This document shows positions 1-10,861 of a stretch of DNA of 64,000 nt, one piece after another. Each line of letters begins with the position of its first letter. Position 1 is the stretch's first letter. The notes beneath the pieces are model-generated. The model did no database searches and was not told where the DNA came from. It saw only the letters and a list, made by a program, of their open reading frames with translations. Made by a program: the position numbers and the translations under genes. Origin of the DNA: Ampelomyces quisqualis (taxonomy: Eukaryota; Ascomycota; Dothideomycetes; Pleosporales; Phaeosphaeriaceae); NCBI GenBank assembly GCA_018398575.1, contig JAGTXZ010000010.1:2666001-2730000 (forward strand), written 5' to 3'.

Positions 1-1056
1 CCCGTCTTACTTGAGCATCTTTTCATGAAATTTCTTCTTCTTTACAACATATAGTGTGTAGTTATATTTCTTCGTTTACGTAAATTTACAAATCAAATAT
101 ACCACGTTGAGGTCATTGCTTACAGGGGTGAAAATAGCGCGTTTTGGTAGGGAAACAACCCGCAAAACTAACTTTTGACTTAGTGCGTACTGCATGTTGC
201 CAGCACCGACAGAATGGCCGAGGATAAACATTATGCTTCACAGCTCGCATTCTACAACTTTATCAGTTACAAAGTATGTTATTTTAAAGCTCTTTATTCG
301 CTATAGCTCCTCTCACCAAGCACATTTTAATCTAAATTTTGAAAGTCAAGTTATACGAATAAAGCTTCGAAGTTCGCTGGTAACATGCAATATTTACGTA
401 TGATAGTTAGAACCCCGTTCGAGGGTGTCCGGCAGGGGTTTCGACCAATGATTCGCTTGCAAGATCCTCTACACTAGATTAGCGTGGCTCTTGATCACGA
501 ATTTTCACGGCAGAGGTACTCCGGAGTCCGTACTCCCCAGGCGATTTCTTGTATAGGGGTAGGCAGTACGGAGTACGGAGTAGCCCGCCACGTCTTCCTA
601 TCGCATAAACTGGCGAAAGTGTTCTCGCCTAACCCAAATAGGTCGTCCCCCTTGCAAAAGCACCTTCCCTATACTTAGCTTTTCTCTTTGTTTGTAGTAC
701 TGTTAGAAAGCTTAAGAGACTGTTGGCCTACTAAAGATACAGAAGAAAAAGAAAAGGTGTAAAGGAGAAGAGAGTTATTATCAATATAACTTGCCAGTGT
801 TTTGATGTTCCATTGGATGTGGAGAGACGAAGTCACCTAATTCCGCTTCTCGATTGGGTTAGGCTGGAACACTTTCGCCAGTTTATGTATTCTACTGTGT
901 ATGTATGCGATGATTTGATTAAGTGCATACCCCGTGCGGGTCCCCTTTGCTAGCACCAGGTAGCTAGGGCAAATCTTATCAAGACCTTATAACAAGCACC
1001 GTCGCGCTGCCGATCGGTGATTGCGTGCGCATACGTCCTGCCTGTGTTTCTCCACC
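1..1056. other. Intergenic, no gene recognised
   Basis: No open frame here has recognisable protein character. The stretch holds a CGGAGTA-type repeat cluster at about 515-582, described separately. The rest is ordinary moderately AT-rich DNA that would contain the promoter of the protease-like gene starting at 1057. Confidence 0.5.
515..582. repeat. CGGAGTA/TACTCCG repeat cluster
   Basis: Two short blocks lie 30 bp apart. One reads TACTCCGGAGTCCGTACTCC at about 517-536 and the other GTACGGAGTACGGAGTA at about 566-582, so the same 7-mer occurs in both orientations. The same motif recurs at 5749-5804 and 13015-13026 in this window. Such tracts are seen as dispersed short repeats in fungal genomes. 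Their function is unknown. Confidence 0.6.
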
Positions 1057-2460
1057 ATGTTCACGTGGGACTTGACACTCTTCTTTGCATTCAGCTTGAG
1101 TGCTTGCCGTATCGTTGCAGCTTCGAACATAGCTGCACGTTACAAGGGTATGTTTGACCTCCTAGCACCGCACAACACGTTAGTAAGATCTGCAGTACCG
1201 GTAACGGACCACGTCCTCAACCTCACCGTTCACGACTACCGCGCCGAATTCCTTCGCAAACGCCAATTCCCGCTCCCAGTAGGACAGGAGGACCTTGCCA
1301 ACATTAAAAATCGCCTCCATTTGGCCAACGTACTAGTAGGCGGCCTTCTCTTCGTTCTGGCTATTGATACTGCCTCGTCAACAACCTGGGTCGCAAATTC
1401 CTCCTTCGTCTGCTTCGATTCCCAGGGTATCATTGAACGACAGTCAAAATGTAACCTTGGGCGCACGTTTCAGTCTACCTTATCAAAAACGTTAGGCTTG
1501 GCACCTAGTGGCTTTACCTCCCCTTACCACCCAGACTTGTTTGCCGAGGGTAAATTTGTTGAGGAAAGAATTGGTATTGCGGGCGTAAGTGTTGCACTAC
1601 CGTATTTTGACGTACCTCACATAATTGGCATCGCGGAGAAGGGACACTGGAACGGCCACGGGATAGCTAGTGGGGTGCTGGGTCTGGGCTTCGAAAACGA
1701 GGAGGATCCCCTTAGTGTCATTCAAACAATGTAAGTTCCCTTGATCCTACTCTTATTCTTGTTGAAATCGATGCTAAGGTAAAACCTAAGGTTTGAAGAC
1801 GGATCTACGCCCAAAATCTTCTCCCTTGCGCTATTCCGCGATACCTCTGATGCTACAACTGATCTTACAACAGGAGGCGTCCTTGCATTTGGCGGCGTTC
1901 CTAACAACATTCCCACGGATGGCCTCTGGATAAAAACACCTATATTGCCTCGCTCCCTAGAAGTTCGCTGGGGCTACCGTATTAGAGTCGACGGGTTTGA
2001 CATTCGTCCCCCTCCCGGATCCCCTGAGCTCGGTACCAGACCAGGTGGTCCCTACATATCTGATGAAGAGGTTATGGTGGTTGAATCTAGCACACCAACA
2101 GTTATTGTCCCTCCTGACGTCGCGTTATACACAGCTTCATTGTTTCGACATGGTGGAAGGTTCCACCGCCCTTACAACAAATACCTTGTGGCCTGCAATA
2201 GCCCAGCTCCACGCGTTGGCATTGTTATCTCTGGCATATCATACTACATCTCTGACGCCGACCTACGCAGTCCTGCACCAGAGCTCGGCGACAACGTATG
2301 CATACTTGAGCTAGAGCCTAGTGTAAAGGGACTGTCAGTACTAGGCGATGTGTGGTTAAGGAACGTCCTCGCGGTGTTTGATTTTACTGATGAGGTTAAA
2401 AGGCAAGGACCTGAGTATGCAAATGGGGTTTTACGAATTGCTGGAAGAGAGGTATACTAA
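1057..2460 (+). CDS. Secreted pepsin-like (A1) aspartic protease homologue, probably inactive
   Basis: Spliced as 1057..1730 and 1791..2460 (60-nt intron, GTAAGT donor, AG acceptor at 1789-1790), giving 447 aa. The ATG at 1057 has a good CCACC context and opens a hydrophobic signal peptide of about 20 residues, so I prefer it to the upstream in-frame non-ATG codons. The first active-site motif is present as AIDTASSTTW near residue 104 (DTGS in the family, here DTAS). The N-terminal lobe motif GVLGLGF and the FSLAL..GGVLAFGG stretch after the intron are typical of A1 peptidases. The second catalytic motif, normally D-[ST]-G/T, reads VVESSTPTVIVP near residue 323: Asp is replaced by Glu. I infer a secreted fold that is probably not a normal protease. 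Family assignment is strong; activity is unknown. Confidence 0.8.
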
Positions 2461-4524
2461 GCTCCTTGAATGAGTTGGAGAGTAATATAGTATCAGGTTA
2501 GTATATCAATCAAAGAGTTATTCTACTTCAGCAGACTAATGGGATAAAGTCTAAAGAACAGCTCAGAGAGGCGCGTGGATAATATACGTACGGAATTGTT
2601 TGAACATTTCGACGAGAACCTACCTGTATTCTGGACAGTCACCGGCTTGTTTGTTTCATCGCCGGCTTTATCACAGTGACGCAATATTCACAATGTTAGA
2701 AAGCATACAATCAAAGGATTCCAACGAAGCAAAGTCGAAAGCTTATGGGGCTAGGGAGCATCGGTTTTTGTTAAGAGATTGTTTATAATGCCTGTTACAG
2801 CTTACTTGAGACGCGATGCCATTTCTCTAGACTTGTGCAGCAGGAACCATAACCACGCCTTCATGAGCAGACCTTGCACATGTAATAAAAGCAGACGCGT
2901 ATCCTGCGTTGAGCCAACATCGCTTGATACCCCACTCAGATAATGTAAAAACATAGCAAGTATGTTTTCGGTTGATCGGGTACGATCCACGTTCCCTGAG
3001 GATCTGGATCCACTTGATCAAGAATTTTCTTCTTCTCAAGTTTTTTCTGTTTCGATCACAATTTTCACCTTAGCTCTTACAAGGTGACAGAAAATGACAT
3101 TCTCCTAATCTAGACCTAATACAAAGATTAGTTGGGATTAGTCCGATAGCATAATTTCCTACATATTCAAACAGCTTACTGTTCGAGCTTTCTATAGACA
3201 ATAATCAGTACGATATCTCCCGAGCTGTCTTAGTTTCCACACATTATATTTGGAAATTTAGTATACAAAATATATCTGATAGTCCTGATATTGTAAAGCA
3301 AAATGTAGTGATATTTTACCCTTTACGAGTCATCTGAATTATTGTAGCTTAACGACTACACGCCAAAAATAAATAAAATTCAATCTTTTCTACGACATAC
3401 TCTCAACATTATTGAAAGATAATGATATACCAGTTTAACGTAAGTACAGGGTTTTGAGTGGCTGTAGCTTACGTTAATACAGGTATATCTACATGAGGTA
3501 ATATAATTCAACTATTATGAGTAGATTATATAATTTTACCACAAAACAAGTAAAATTCTTTGAAAGAACTCCATGTGTATCGTACTACATTCTCTAACCA
3601 CTTAAAAAAATCGATATTTTTTATTTAGCTACGCCCGTAGATGCACCAACACACGTTACCACTATAGTTACCGTTAGTGTTTACTTATGAATCTGTTCCA
3701 TCTCCTTTAATAGAATACAGATTGACGATATCCTTTCCCCTTGCATCCCAGCTTCGACATGGAACACGCTCGCTTTTGAGTCTCTCCTCTTGATCCTGCA
3801 TCTTCATCGAGCTCCATCCCTGCTCATACCAATCTTCAACAATCCGCTTCCAAAAGATATTAGTGCAGCGCGTTGCTTCGCTGCGCCTATCCTTTCCTCG
3901 ATCGATTTACGAATAGCTAGACGGCACGACGCCAGGCGAAAGCGTGCAAAGCGCTCAAGTGTGGTATTATCAAATGCTCTTTCTCCCCTGTACACAACGC
4001 AGGCGCAAGTCGCGCACCTGGCCCCCCAAAGGATCTCTCTGCTAGAGAACAAGACAGCCGAAACGCAGCGAAGATGAAGGTGCATGGCTGGTCTGGGGGT
4101 GCTAAAGTGGGAGTGGCTAGGCGGATGGGTGTGGCAAGTGTTGTGGCTGCGGGGAATGGGAAGGGAACGGCGGGTTGGACTTGGGAGAGGGGGGAAAGTA
4201 AGGTGGATGATTTGATTAATGATGGAGTTGTTTTGTACGAGTAGTTGAGATGTTTAGGTTGGGAATGGGGACATATTTTGCTTTTGAATTGCAACTTGTC
4301 CAGTCGTTGAAGCCTTGTCTTCGCGCGTGCTGTCGTTGGTGTCTTTCGTGTTAGTCCACACAGCACGCATGAAAGCTCGAAAAAATGAACTCTATGATTC
4401 TGGCAATATGGAAACCTTGGGTACCCCAGAGAAAATAAGTGAGACGGCTGCGCTATTTTGGTATCAATTACTCGCACTCAATCCACATGCACCTTCAGAT
4501 CCTCTCTTTCATGGCGCCTCAATT
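2461..4524. other. Intergenic, about 2 kb, no gene recognised
   Basis: Between the protease-like gene and the 3' end of the minus-strand membrane-protein gene. Positions 3100-3700 are clearly AT-rich. Open frames on both strands at 3790-4477 overlap each other, show no family motif and have biased composition, so I do not call them genes. Confidence 0.4.
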
Positions 4525-5217
4525 TCACCGTATGTCCTCGCGGAACACGCTCCGCCGGCTCTCAGTCGGGCTATCAAGGCTGTTGATGCTCCCTGCCTTG
4601 GCTTGGGTTGGGCCCTTGGACATCTGCGCCGTCGCGCCGCCGTGGTAGCTCGTGTCTTCGTTGTCATCGCCGAACGGATTGGAATGGGCACTCTTTCCGT
4701 CGAGATGCTCATCATACGATTCCCGTTCGCGGGTGCGGCTGCGTCCACGCTGGGGCTCGGTAGCGCCGGGGTAGGGTGCGGTGTAGTTGGTGTTGGTGTA
4801 GGGGTTTGCGCTGGTAGAGCTGGGCTCGTGCAGACCGAGTTCTTGCTCCTCGTAGTAGGCCTCGTCGCCAACTCTTGCGCTCCAGGCCTCGTCGGGATCG
4901 AGCCGGCTGCCCGCTCCACGGCCACGCGGCTGCCCGCCGTAGCCAGGCTCTTCGTAGGCACCGGCTGCGGTGCGGTTGTTCCTGTTCTTGAACTTGCGCA
5001 TCTGCGTGTCGATGAAGCCTTTGATGCCGGTGGCCGCGGGGCCGGGGTAGTTGGATGCGGCGCCTGAGGAGCGGTTCTTGATGGCCGTGATGGGGTTCAT
5101 GGACGGCGCAGGCAGGCCGTTGCGCGAGGCGTTCCACCGCGCATACGAGTACCAGCCAAAGTAGGCGCCCGCGCACACGAGGAGCAGTATTATGATGAAG
5201 ATGAGCCCACCGTTCAT
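4525..5217 (-). CDS. Single-pass membrane protein, fungal-specific, unknown function
   Basis: An intact 230-aa frame with its ATG at 5217. Residues about 3-23 form one strongly hydrophobic helix right at the N terminus, with few basic residues before it, which fits a type I/III anchor or uncleaved signal. The rest is hydrophilic and disordered, rich in Gly, Arg, Tyr, Asn and Ser, with an Arg-rich stretch (RGRSRTRERE) near residue 160 and a short conserved-looking C-terminal end SVFREDIR. This layout resembles small Pezizomycotina proteins often annotated as acid-phosphatase-like, but no phosphatase motif is present and I would not use that name. Its 5' flank carries a 9-bp tandem array starting 2 bases from the ATG. 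The gene is divergent from the lipid-kinase-like gene at 5909. Confidence 0.65.
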   Translation of the reverse strand: MNGGLIFIIILLLVCAGAYFGWYSYARWNASRNGLPAPSMNPITAIKNRSSGAASNYPGPAATGIKGFIDTQMRKFKNRNNRTAAGAYEEPGYGGQPRGRGAGSRLDPDEAWSARVGDEAYYEEQELGLHEPSSTSANPYTNTNYTAPYPGATEPQRGRSRTRERESYDEHLDGKSAHSNPFGDDNEDTSYHGGATAQMSKGPTQAKAGSINSLDSPTESRRSVFREDIR

Positions 5218-5273
5218 GGTGTCGGTAGTGTCGGTAGTGTCGGTAGTGTCGGTAGTGTCGGCAGTGTCGGTGG
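5218..5273. repeat. 9-bp tandem repeat GTGTCGGTA, about 6 copies
   Basis: Six consecutive imperfect copies of a 9-mer (GTGTCGGTA, once GTGTCGGCA, once GTGTCGGTG). The array directly abuts the start codon of the minus-strand gene, so on the gene's strand it is a TACCGACAC array in the 5' leader. The unit length is a multiple of three, so it would also be frame-neutral if translated. Confidence 0.85.
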
Positions 5274-5908
5274 TGGCGCTAGGTGGAGCGTTATTGTGGC
5301 ATGCGGGTCGCCTGAGGCTGCGGAAGACGGCGCGGTTGCGCGGATGTCGTCGGCCCGGGGTGCTTCACGGCGCAAGCAGTCGCACGAGGTGTGAAGGGAC
5401 GTGGACGGTGGAGGTCTGTGCCGCGGCTGCAATTGTGTGGGAGCTGGCCGTGTCGTGTGTGTGGCTGAGCTGGAGCTGGACAGCCCCGAGCGGACGAGGC
5501 GCACGGATGACGTAACCCGGCCTGCGAATGGCTGCTTACACACACACTGTGGCTGGCTCCAGTACGACATGTGCGAAGTGCAAAAACAAAAAGGTGGTGT
5601 AGACCGCTGCTATTTTGGTGGGTTCTTCGATGCAATTGCATGCTTCGCCATGCGCCGTGGCCCTGGGCGTCTGTTGCGTTGTAGTGAAAGCTGTCGAACG
5701 GGATGACGTATCTGGCTTAGCGCAAAACTGCTAGGTTGGATCCGCATGTACGGATACGGAGTAGTTGCATACAAGTCGCCATATTGTACGGAGTACGGAG
5801 TAATTAAAATGCTGCTCACCATGTCCAGTCTTCGCACACCTCACATGTCTCCAGGACCAATCGGTAGACTGGGCAACAGATTCGGATTTGACAGACATCA
5901 ACCCAGCC
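5274..5908. promoter_or_regulatory. Divergent intergenic region with CGGAGTA repeats
   Basis: About 0.6 kb between two divergent genes. It contains two more copies of the CGGAGTA motif (5749-5764 and 5787-5804) about 110-160 bp upstream of the plus-strand start. No canonical promoter element can be defended beyond that. Confidence 0.4.
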
Positions 5909-7171
5909 ATGGCCGACTCAGAAGTCAAGAGCACGGAACAGCCCCAGGCACCCAGGGAATTCACCATCAAACTCCCGTCGCTATATGGCCAATTCGACAT
6001 CGTTGCCCAGCTACAAGAAAACGAGGAAGATGCAGCACACCCACCCCGCCTCCTCAACATCTCCAAGACGCTCCGCGACGACCCACCACCAGCGGCCTCG
6101 TCTCGCGAAACTCATATCCTTCTCTCCACCGGCTCCGGACACCAAAAAGCCGACTCTTTCTACAATGACGTGCTCTCCCCAATCCTCGAGGCCACTGGCA
6201 TCACATCCACCAACCTACACACCACGAAATCTGAATCCTCCATCCTCGAGCTCACGCGTGACATCTTCTTCCCCGCCGCAAACTCCGCCATACCTCTGCG
6301 CATCATCCTCGCCTCGGGAGACGGCGGCATGGTCGACTTAATCAACGGACTTCTCGCCCTCCCACACAGCTCATCATACATTCCTCCGGACATCGTGCTG
6401 CTCCCTCTCGGCACCGCAAACGCTCTGTACCACTCCACTCACCCTGGCGCAGACACATGGGGGTTATCCGCCCTAACATCACGAACAAGCAAGCCGTTGC
6501 ACACATACACAGCCACCTTCTCCCCCGGCTCGCGGCTCCTCGTCGACGAAGCGCGGTCCGCCATCGCTTTCGGACAAGCCTTGCACGGCGCAGTCGTAGT
6601 ATCATGGGGCATGCACGCCTCTCTCGTCGCAGACTCTGATTCCGCCCCGTATCGCAAACACGGCATCGCGCGATTCAAAATGGCCGCCCAAGAAGCGTTG
6701 TATCCCTCCGATGCGTCTTTGCCGCACTCGTACCGCGGCTCCGTGTCCGTCATGCGCTCAACGTCGCAACACCCATCATGGGTCCATCTACATGAGACGG
6801 ACCACTTGTATGTACTAGCCACGCTCGTGTCTCATCTCGAACGCACCTTCTGCGTTTCCCCCTCGTCGGTGCCGCTCGATGGAGCCATGTATCTGGTTCA
6901 TTTTGGCCCGACGACGGGCGACGACGCGATGAGGATCATGGGGCTGGCGTATCAGGCGGGCAAACACGTCGATGACGAGCAAGTGCGGTACGAGAAGATC
7001 GAGGGCATTAGGATTGCCATGCACGAAGCGGACGAGCGGTGGAGAAGGGTGTGCGTGGATGGCAAGATAGTCCGGGTAGAGGAAGGGGGGTGGGTCGAGG
7101 TTCGGAAGAGAGAAAGTGGGGTGGTGAATCTGGTTCTTGGGGAGTCATATACGAGCGCGCAAACTTTGTGA
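5909..7171 (+). CDS. Diacylglycerol/sphingoid-base kinase-like protein (DAGK catalytic fold)
   Basis: Intronless, 420 aa from the ATG at 5909; the codons upstream in frame lack a better start. The DAGK catalytic fold is recognisable. A glycine-rich nucleotide loop reads LASGDGGMVDLINGLL at about residues 135-150, against GGDGTxxEVxNGL in the family. LLPLGTANAL at about 164-173 is equivalent to the PxGTxND motif. The C-terminal half has a beta-rich part ending with basic residues. Enzymes of this family phosphorylate diacylglycerol or sphingoid bases with ATP. The loop departs from consensus (SGDGG instead of GGDGT), so substrate and even activity are uncertain. It converges with the DUF7053-type gene, 186 bp apart. 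Confidence 0.75.
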   Translation: MADSEVKSTEQPQAPREFTIKLPSLYGQFDIVAQLQENEEDAAHPPRLLNISKTLRDDPPPAASSRETHILLSTGSGHQKADSFYNDVLSPILEATGITSTNLHTTKSESSILELTRDIFFPAANSAIPLRIILASGDGGMVDLINGLLALPHSSSYIPPDIVLLPLGTANALYHSTHPGADTWGLSALTSRTSKPLHTYTATFSPGSRLLVDEARSAIAFGQALHGAVVVSWGMHASLVADSDSAPYRKHGIARFKMAAQEALYPSDASLPHSYRGSVSVMRSTSQHPSWVHLHETDHLYVLATLVSHLERTFCVSPSSVPLDGAMYLVHFGPTTGDDAMRIMGLAYQAGKHVDDEQVRYEKIEGIRIAMHEADERWRRVCVDGKIVRVEEGGWVEVRKRESGVVNLVLGESYTSAQTL

Positions 7172-7357
7172 ATGGTACAAACAAAGTAGCTTCGTAACTC
7201 ATCGTATACTTTGATTTCGTGAAACGACATTACCATCACACACACACCACGCTAACAAAGAACCATGGAGGATATCGGAAACATGCGGCCCAAGGTCGTA
7301 CAGTGAACATGACATAAGAAAAAATAATTGCGTGTCCTGGCAACTCGACTACCCCAC

Positions 7358-8512
7358 TCATCGCTGCTGATACCCCTGATTCGTGTTGGGCACATACGGC
7401 GGCGCCGGGGCGTACTGTGTCTGCGCCCTTGCATAATCCGCAGGGTTGTATACGTACTTTTGCTGTTGTCCAGGGACATGATTCTGCCGCTCTCTGCGCG
7501 CCTCATGTTCTTCCCGCGTCTCTTCCATGGTCGGCAGTTCGGATGCAAAGGGTTTGGCGTCAAGGGGTGGCGAGCGCATGCCGTCTGAAGGAGCGTACGA
7601 GCTTGGTCGAGAAGAGGCAGAGCTGTACGAGACTTGCGACCACCGAGCGTCGGAAGGCAGATGTGCCGAGTGTGTGCTGTCGGAGGCGGTGGACATGCGG
7701 CTTGGGTGGAGTAGGCCGGGGGATGTCTGGGGGTGGTAGTAGTCGCCCGGAAGTTCCATGACGACGTTGTTGTGGCCGAGGAGGTGTCGCGGCGGGATGT
7801 ATTGCTGGCTGTCTCTACTCTGCTGTCCATTCTGCGGGCATGTCGAGTTCTGCGTAGGCGACTTGGGCATTTGGTAGAGTTGTGAGGGCGACGTGTGCGG
7901 TGATAGATGGCCGCTTCTCCTGTCCTGTGGGTTGACTGTCTTCAGCTTGCCGTTCTCCATCATGCCCTGCAGGATGCCTGCGTCGAGGAGCTCGGCCTTC
8001 TTGACGATGCGCTCCACCATCTTCTTGGACGCGGCTTGCATCTCCTTCTTGACGAAGCTGACCATGGTCACGTTGCATTTGATCTCGATATCCTCGCGCA
8101 GGTACAAGCCCTCGGGTGGCGCGCCAAGCCCAAGCTCGCGTGTTTCTGGTGGTTCGCCTGGCTGGTTGCCACAAATTTGCCATTTGTTGCGCAGGTCTAC
8201 GCCCGCCGGCGCGTACGTGTGTGTTTGCAGCCCCCATGGCATGTCGTGGAAGCATCCGTTGAACTTGATGGCGCCGCTGCCCAGCTTGCCGATTCCGGGT
8301 ATGTACTGAATCTTCTGCGATATAGAATACCAGGTCGCATAATACTCCTCGGCCGGGGCATTGCGTGGCGCCTTGATGGCTTCGTATCCGGTGACAAGAG
8401 GGTTCAGCTCGATGATTTCGCCATGGCTCTGGAGCATATCAATCGCGAGCTGGCGCGGGATGGAAGACGGGATGGGCGTGATGTGCGTGTACGTGGTCTT
8501 CTTTTTCATCAT
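7358..8512 (-). CDS. DUF7053-type fungal protein with long disordered tail
   Basis: Intact frame. I chose the ATG at 8512 (384 aa) because the conserved part begins right there with MMKKKTTYTHITPIPSS. The frame is open further to about 8701, but that added stretch is Pro/Gln-rich and unconserved in character. Residues about 1-170 form a compact domain, with DMLQSHGEIIELNPLVTGY and the Cys/Trp-containing FNGCFHDMPWGLQTHTYAP stretch, resembling the domain annotated as DUF7053 in many Ascomycota. The remainder, from about 200, is disordered (Ser/Pro/Gln/Tyr-rich, PYVPNTNQGYQQR at the end). No catalytic motif is visible, and its function is unknown. The domain name is from memory of the family. 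Confidence 0.65.
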   Translation of the reverse strand: MMKKKTTYTHITPIPSSIPRQLAIDMLQSHGEIIELNPLVTGYEAIKAPRNAPAEEYYATWYSISQKIQYIPGIGKLGSGAIKFNGCFHDMPWGLQTHTYAPAGVDLRNKWQICGNQPGEPPETRELGLGAPPEGLYLREDIEIKCNVTMVSFVKKEMQAASKKMVERIVKKAELLDAGILQGMMENGKLKTVNPQDRRSGHLSPHTSPSQLYQMPKSPTQNSTCPQNGQQSRDSQQYIPPRHLLGHNNVVMELPGDYYHPQTSPGLLHPSRMSTASDSTHSAHLPSDARWSQVSYSSASSRPSSYAPSDGMRSPPLDAKPFASELPTMEETREEHEARRERQNHVPGQQQKYVYNPADYARAQTQYAPAPPYVPNTNQGYQQR

Positions 8513-9785
8513 CTTAACGGTTGTGAATCTACAATGGTTGTTGTGTGTCCCGAGGTACTGTGGTTGTGGTGGTGCAGGGCCTTGAGCAAGAAGCAGGTCG
8601 TGACTCGTCAGCAGCGGGGGACTATCTATGCGCTGACGGGGACCCCTGTGCTGTGGCTGTCTGGGAGTCTGGGACTTGTTAGGTAGCGATCCAGTGTCCA
8701 CGACTGCGCCTTCAAAATCGTCATCCGACAGCTGTAGGGCTGGCTGGTGGAGCCGTCCATTTTTAGCCCTGGTTGTCGGCTCCTGTCAGCGTCTGGGCGG
8801 CTGTGGGGCTGTCTGCAGCTGGAGGCCTCAGCCATCCATCGGCACTGCCCTCAACGCCCACCGATAGTTATACATGTCCATGTTGCCGCGCTCAGGCTCT
8901 GGCTGCTCCATTCGACCCTTTCCTCAGCAATTTACCCCGTCATCGCCAGGCCGTAGCACCTCAACCCCGTCCGGAACGCTCTCCATCCGAAAAGTACGCC
9001 ACGTACCTGCCAAGCGTATACTAGGCCCGCGGCGAGGGGCCAAGCCAGTGAGAAACTCCGTCATTTTTGTTGATCCTTCACCATCGCCTGAACACATCAG
9101 GACGCTCCCCGGACAACATGCAGAGCAGCAGCTCGCGTTCACCAAGATTATCGTTTGACAGCTACAGCTCCGTCCTGCGCACGAGAGAACAGACATTGGC
9201 AGAGCAGTAGACCCATACGTGTTGAACAAGTGATGTATAAGCCATGCAGTGAAACTAAGCTGCTGCTCAGATGTCTCGTGGCTATCCTTCATAGTCAGAC
9301 TAGTAGTGGTGTTCACAGCTTGCTAGAGTACAGCAGGCGTGGCTCACTCGACAGTCCTTTCAGGAAGCGTGATTGGCTTGATGCGCATAAATTATGTATT
9401 TTTTATGTATTTGAGGCCGACCTGGTTTCAATGGCTCGTATCCTTCCTCACAACCGCCGTTCCTCGGTGGGAGAGTGACCTGAGCATCTGTGACAAGGAC
9501 GCGACATTGTACGCATCTACCGGTTGCGACAAACCCTGGATAGATGATGACCATTTTTGATCCCACAAGTTTTTCATATGCCCCAAAACTTATGAATAAA
9601 AAGTGTACAGGCGGGCTAGAAATTGGGGACGTGGAGGAGCAAACTGCATGGAACCGGGCGTTGAAACGACTGGAGTAAGATGGCGGACACAGCGGTGGTC
9701 GACACGGGATAGGCGCGCGCATGTTACGTCATCTAGGTCGCACTGGTGGTGTAGCGCGGGAGCAACGAGCGCTAAAGAAACATGT
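8513..9785. other. Intergenic, no gene recognised
   Basis: Between the DUF7053-type gene and the TIR element. It would contain the promoter and 5' UTR of the minus-strand gene. Several frames of 80-130 codons are open on both strands but lack family character and overlap one another. Confidence 0.4.
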
Positions 9786-9935
9786 CTATATATATTTTTC
9801 CATTTTGAGAATATTCATCATACGATACTGGGCACTGGCGACCCTCTGATTCGATTCAGCGGCGCACCGACGGAATAGTAGCTGGGTGGGCGACCACTAG
9901 CGAGATTCTACACACACGTGTGATGCTTCTTCCAC
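9786..9935 (+). repeat. Left terminal inverted repeat of the 3.4-kb element
   Basis: Pairs with 13080-13217 in inverted orientation. The best-conserved part is 9826-9908. The inner end grades into a three-unit 19-bp tandem repeat at 9929-9985 (CTTCCACTCTTTATTACTT type). Confidence 0.85.
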
Positions 9936-9985
9936 TCTCTATTACGTCTCCCACTCTTTATTACTTCTTCCACTCTTTATTCCCC
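9929..9985. repeat. 19-bp tandem repeat, 3 copies
   Basis: Three consecutive copies of CTTCCACTCTTTATTACTT-like units immediately inside the left inverted repeat. The right end carries only a degenerate counterpart. Confidence 0.75.
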
Positions 9986-10861
9986 TCCTCTTTTTTTGCT
10001 TTTTGACCCTGTTCGAATGCGTTGATGGTAGGAGGCCCACTAAAGTGGCAACTCACTTCGTCGTCTCTGTGACCGTCTGTGAGGATACATCCTAGAAAGA
10101 CGCTAGAAATTACTTCTCCAATTTGATAGTGCTTGAAGCTAACCTGACTACGCGAAAATAAGAAACCTAGCTGCTTTTTTTTGCTCAGTCTTACTACATC
10201 GGTAGTACATGACTACGAAGAGTGTATGCCTTAAGGATACCTGCCCCACGAGCCGAGCAATAGGTTCCACACGGGTGGCAAATGACTCTAGAAGTGAACA
10301 GGTTTGTTAAAGTAAAGTCTAATTTAAGAGATAAGAGGAGGAGTTACATATTTATAGTAACAAAGAGACAGAGACTTTGGAAATGATTACAGTTTTGTTG
10401 AAGTTGTTGCTAAAACTTTGCTACATTCATCTTTTACTAACGTTGGTCGTGGTAAGTTAACCTGTCTGAGTGGTAGGGATATCTGCCGGCAGAAATCGAT
10501 ACATCAACGTAGTGTCTTTATGACTCTATTTCTTCAGAACCAACACTCTTCTTGTATGATAAGACAAGCTAGAGCTGGAAAAGCGATTCAATGTAGGAAT
10601 GTCAGGGAGGATACACAAGACACTATAGAGTACCTCCCTAGATTGAAACATCACCCTGGTATCTAATAATTCTTTTACGACGAGCTAAACACCTGTTTGA
10701 CACACTAAGACGCAGCAAGATAGAACATACACATCATCTTAGTGCTCGCTGTGCCTTGTGAGGACAAACAGTTACACGTTGCATGTTTTTGGGGCATTTG
10801 AAGTGTATGGGAAAATTACAATTAGATACATTGTAGCGCTCTGGGCAAAAGCATTCGCCCT

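Noticed and set aside
3790..4477. Overlapping open frames on both strands in the 2.5-4.5 kb gap
   Set aside because: Mutually overlapping, no family character, Arg/Ser/Pro-biased. No support for a gene.
4315..5067. 250-codon plus-strand open frame
   Set aside because: It is antisense to the membrane-protein gene at 4525-5217, has Val/Gly/Ala-biased composition and no motif. A shadow of GC-rich coding DNA.
7907..8686. 259-codon plus-strand open frame
   Set aside because: Antisense to the DUF7053-type gene; composition typical of a shadow frame.
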